From the NCBI RefSeq assembly GCF_040111675.1, contig NZ_CP157794.1, forward strand, positions 4,609,501-4,673,500: DNA of 64,000 nt, in the 5' to 3' direction. This document shows positions 61,845 to 64,000 of this stretch, piece after piece. Source of the DNA: Salinarimonas sp. (GTDB lineage Bacteria > Pseudomonadota > Alphaproteobacteria > Rhizobiales > Beijerinckiaceae). The stretch's first letter is position 1; the number at the start of each line of letters is the position of its first letter. Both the position numbers and the translations under genes were made by a program. Below the pieces are notes generated by a model. It saw only the letters and a list, made by a program, of their open reading frames with translations, searched no databases and was not told the origin of the DNA.

Positions 61845-61859
61845 TCTTCTATGGAAGAA
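61845..61859. promoter_or_regulatory. Operator 1 (palindromic repeat)
   Basis: TCTTCTATGGAAGAA: arms TTC...GAA around TATG. An identical 15-mer lies 21 bases downstream. It sits in the divergent region between the aldehyde dehydrogenase and the XRE-cupin regulator. Confidence 0.7.
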
Positions 61860-61865
61860 GAAATT

Positions 61866-61880
61866 TCTTCTATGGAAGAA
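61866..61880. promoter_or_regulatory. Operator 2 (palindromic repeat)
   Basis: Identical 15-mer TCTTCTATGGAAGAA at a 21-base offset, two helical turns from operator 1. The join between the two forms a further perfect palindrome, GAAGAAATTTCTTC (61857-61870). Confidence 0.7.
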
Positions 61881-62029
61881 TTTCTGCGATCACGGCGACG
61901 GTCGCCGTCGAAGCCGGGTAACGCCAGGCGGCGTCGCGGCATTGTCGACGCGCGGTAGAGGCCGTATGTGTCGGCCAGCCCGTCGCGATGCGGGCAACGG
62001 CGCCGCAGCGCGGCCGGGGAGAGATCTGG

Positions 62030-62668
62030 ATGGACGACATCCTGAACAACGACGACGCCTTCGCCGCCCGCGCGCCCGCGACGGCGGAAGACCGCGAGGA
62101 CGCGGAGATCGTCGCCGGCCTGGGCACGCGTCTGCGCGCGCTGCGCAAGGAACAGGGGCTGACGCTGCAGGGGCTGGCCGAGCGCTCGGGCGTGAGCCGG
62201 GCGATGCTGTCCAAGATGGAGCGGTCGGAGAAGGTCCCGACCTTGTCCACCATCGTCCGCGTGGCGAAGGGGTTGAACATGACCCTCTCCTCGCTGCTCG
62301 GCGCCCAGCCCGACGCCTCGGCCGTATCCGTCCTGCGCGCCCGCGACCGCATCGTCTATCGCGACCCGCAGACCGGCTTCGAGCGCGAGGCGCTTTCGCC
62401 GGCGCACGTCCCGCAGGACGTCGAAATCGTTCGCCACCGCCTGCCGCCCGGCCGCTCGACCGGATGGCTGCCGAGCTATCCCGTCCCGACCGAGAAATAC
62501 GTCCTCGTGCAGGCCGGCACGCTCACCGCCGAGGTCGACGGGGAAGCCCACGTCCTCGAGACCGGCGACACGCTCTTCTTCGCCGTCACCGGCCCCTACC
62601 GCTTCACCAACGAGGCGGCGAACGAGACCGCTTATCTCGTCGTCATGGTCCGTCGCGCCGCAGGGTGA
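62030..62668 (+). CDS. XRE-family regulator with C-terminal cupin sensor
   Basis: A 212-residue regulator. The HTH domain is at about 30-90 (LGTRLRALRKEQGLTLQGLA, SGVSRAMLSKMERSEKVPTL). The cupin domain is at about 140-210 (YPVPTEKYVLVQAGTLTAEV, VLETGDTLFFAVTGPYRFTN). The start at 62030 follows GGGGAGAG. The architecture is that of PuuR-like ligand-sensing repressors. It is divergent from the aldehyde dehydrogenase operon, and the two palindromes at 61845-61880 are its likely binding sites. Confidence 0.92.
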   Translation: MDDILNNDDAFAARAPATAEDREDAEIVAGLGTRLRALRKEQGLTLQGLAERSGVSRAMLSKMERSEKVPTLSTIVRVAKGLNMTLSSLLGAQPDASAVSVLRARDRIVYRDPQTGFEREALSPAHVPQDVEIVRHRLPPGRSTGWLPSYPVPTEKYVLVQAGTLTAEVDGEAHVLETGDTLFFAVTGPYRFTNEAANETAYLVVMVRRAAG

Positions 62669-62671
62669 CGC

Positions 62672-63208
62672 TCACGCGCGGAAGCGCTCGAGCGCCTGAT
62701 CGACCGCCGCGGCGATCCGGGCGCGCGCCGGCCCGCCGGGCACGCTCCGTCCTTGCGCGTCGGCCTCGAAATCCGCATCCACGAGGAACAGCCCCTGCGG
62801 CACGCTCCAGGCCCCGAAGAACCCGAACAGCGGACGCATCTGGTGTTCGATCACGAGCGCGTGCTGCGGCGCCTTGCCGGTCGCCCCGAGGAGAACCGTG
62901 CGCCCGGCGAGCGCCTTCATGTCGAAGAGATCGAAGAAGTGCTTCAGGAGACCGGAATAGGACGCCTTGTAGACCGGCGAGGCGACGACGAGCAGGTCGC
63001 AGGCCTCGACCGCCTCCCACAGGCGCGCATGCGCCTCGGACGCGGCCTCGCGCGAGACCGTCGCGCCGAGCTGCGGACCCGCGTCGAGGAGGTCGAAGGC
63101 CTCCGCGGACCAGCCCTCCCGCCGCGCGATCTCGGCGCAGATCGCCTCGACGAGGCCGCGCGTGCGCGAGGGACGTGTGATGTTACCGCTCAGTCCGACA
63201 ACCCGCAT
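62672..63208 (-). CDS. NAD(P)H-dependent FMN reductase (SsuE/MsuE-like)
   Basis: A 178-residue flavodoxin-like protein: VVGLSGNITRPSRTRGLVEA, LLVVASPVYKASYSGLLKHF, ALAGRTVLLGATGKAPQHAL. Such reductases supply FMNH2 to two-component monooxygenases for sulfonates or related compounds. It converges with the XRE-cupin gene (three-base gap) and is divergent from the Lrp regulator. The window thus holds two different flavin reductases near a single FMNH2-dependent monooxygenase. Confidence 0.9.
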   Translation of the reverse strand: MRVVGLSGNITRPSRTRGLVEAICAEIARREGWSAEAFDLLDAGPQLGATVSREAASEAHARLWEAVEACDLLVVASPVYKASYSGLLKHFFDLFDMKALAGRTVLLGATGKAPQHALVIEHQMRPLFGFFGAWSVPQGLFLVDADFEADAQGRSVPGGPARARIAAAVDQALERFRA

Positions 63209-63248
63209 TCCTGCCTCCCGTCGCGCGCTTTTTCGTAGCGCCGTTTCG

Positions 63249-63262
63249 TCTACCTTAGTAGA
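63249..63262. promoter_or_regulatory. Candidate operator between FMN reductase and Lrp genes
   Basis: Dyad TCTAC-N4-GTAGA within TTTCG...AAAT. It is in the divergent promoter region and resembles the A/T-containing dyads bound by Lrp/AsnC proteins. Confidence 0.45.
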
Positions 63263-63335
63263 AATGCTGCGCGGGGCAAGAGCCGATCATCCCGCGCCGC
63301 CCCGGAACCCCAGCCTGCCGGAGAAGGACAAGCCC

Positions 63336-63818
63336 GTGGCGCGCCCCAAGCTCGATGCCATCGACCTGAAGATCCTCAAGGCCATCCAGGACCGAGCCGA
63401 CATCTCCAACACCGAGCTCGCGGCCCTGGTGGGGCTCTCGCCCTCGCCCTGCCTGCGGCGGGTGAAGATGCTGGAGGACGCCCGCGTCATCCAGCGCCGG
63501 GTGACGCTGCTCGACCCCGCCGCCATCGACCTGTCCGTCAACGTCTTCGTCAACGTCTCGCTGGAGAAGCAGGTCGAGGAGCGGCTGCAGGAGTTCGAGC
63601 AGGCCGTGCGGCGCCGGCCGGAAGTGGTCGAGTGCTACCTGATGACCGGCGAGAGCGACTATCTCCTGCGCGTCGTCGTTCCCGACCTCGCCGCCTACGA
63701 GGCCTTCCTCAAGGATCACCTCACGCGCGTCCCGGGCGTCGCGAGCATCAAGTCGAGCTTCGCCCTCAAGCAGGTCCAGTACCGCACGGCGCTGCCGCTC
63801 GATCATTTGAAGACCTGA
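63336..63818 (+). CDS. Lrp/AsnC family transcriptional regulator
   Basis: A 160-residue regulator with an N-terminal winged HTH (LDAIDLKILKAIQDRADISN, AALVGLSPSPCLRRVKMLED) and a C-terminal RAM/effector-binding domain (VVECYLMTGESDYLLRVVVP). The GTG at 63336 was selected because GGAGAAGGA precedes it and it gives the normal Lrp length; an ATG at 63264 would add 24 residues of unusual composition. It probably responds to an amino acid and may control the divergent FMN reductase. Confidence 0.92.
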   Translation: MARPKLDAIDLKILKAIQDRADISNTELAALVGLSPSPCLRRVKMLEDARVIQRRVTLLDPAAIDLSVNVFVNVSLEKQVEERLQEFEQAVRRRPEVVECYLMTGESDYLLRVVVPDLAAYEAFLKDHLTRVPGVASIKSSFALKQVQYRTALPLDHLKT

Positions 63819-63856
63819 CGTTCGGGCGCGGCGCGTCATGCAGGCGGCCGGCGTCG

Positions 63857-64000
63857 TCAGACGACGCCCGTCTCCACGAGCGCGCGGATCTCGTCGCTCG
63901 TCATCCCGAGCCAGTCGCGCAGGACGCCGCGCGTGTCCGCGCCCAGCGCCGGGCCGGCATGCCGGACGCCTCCGGGCGTATCCGAAAGGCGTGGAAAGAC
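63857..64000 (-). CDS. CaiB/BaiF-type CoA-transferase, C-terminal end (runs off window)
   Basis: The minus-strand frame ends with PRLSDTPGGVRHAGPALGAD, then TRGVLRDWLGMTSDEIRALV, then ETGVV and stop, the typical C-terminus of family III CoA-transferases. Only 47 codons lie in the window, so the substrate cannot be inferred. It is convergent with the Lrp gene. Confidence 0.7.
   Translation of the reverse strand, partial: VFPRLSDTPGGVRHAGPALGADTRGVLRDWLGMTSDEIRALVETGVV

Overview
The window is about 70% GC and reads as chromosome of an alphaproteobacterium, most likely a member of the Hyphomicrobiales (Rhizobiales). The signs are a MucR/Ros regulator, PF02530-type porins, Omp25/31-like beta-barrels, a membrane-anchored CycM-type cytochrome c, DUF1127 proteins, and a serC leader RNA of the kind known from this class. 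The genus cannot be fixed from the sequence alone.

Layout. 1-13574 is housekeeping: pheA (partial) and kdsB, cycM, a DUF502 protein with a lactate permease, the serC-serA operon, three outer-membrane barrels, glmM, purS-purQ and a lipoprotein. 13689-24335 holds a large BTAD/cyclase-like/ATPase regulator, a truncated haemoglobin, fbp, a chemotaxis receptor, a periplasmic rhodanese, a polyprenyl diphosphate synthase and a TrmN6-like methyltransferase. 24287-30083 is ruvB-ybgC-tolQ-tolR-tolA-tolB, without pal. 30392-38301 holds a secreted protein with a duplicated 39-residue unit, two porin genes facing away from each other around mucR and folD, a tyrosine recombinase and yggT. A tRNA-Ala follows. 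39063-49513 is a hydroxamate-type siderophore uptake block: an FhuF-like reductase, TonB, two ExbD, ExbB, a secreted protein, and genes in the order receptor-ATPase-binding protein-permease (as in fhuACDB). 49900-52350 is littered with gene fragments around a DUF1127 gene and an AraC regulator. An IS630-type element sits at 52370-53425. 53425-64000 carries a His-rich periplasmic protein and a beta-propeller, an AceE/transketolase-like enzyme, and a probable catabolic group: flavin reductase, FMN-dependent monooxygenase, aldehyde dehydrogenase, XRE-cupin regulator, FMN reductase, Lrp regulator and the end of a CoA-transferase.

Most notable observation. The porin at 30965-32257 is complete. The second, at 34791-36089, has the whole mature coding sequence but no signal peptide. 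Near-identical DNA begins in both copies exactly at the mature start (32190 and 34795). The copies are inverted, so recombination between them would flip the 2.6 kb mucR-folD segment. That flip would move the only leader (promoter, ribosome site, signal peptide) from one mature porin to the other. A tyrosine recombinase gene lies 126 bp beyond the leaderless copy. This resembles the promoter-inversion logic of Campylobacter fetus sap loci and is proposed as a testable porin switch. A second clear signal is a pair of palindromic operators spaced exactly 21 bp apart between the aldehyde dehydrogenase and the XRE-cupin regulator.
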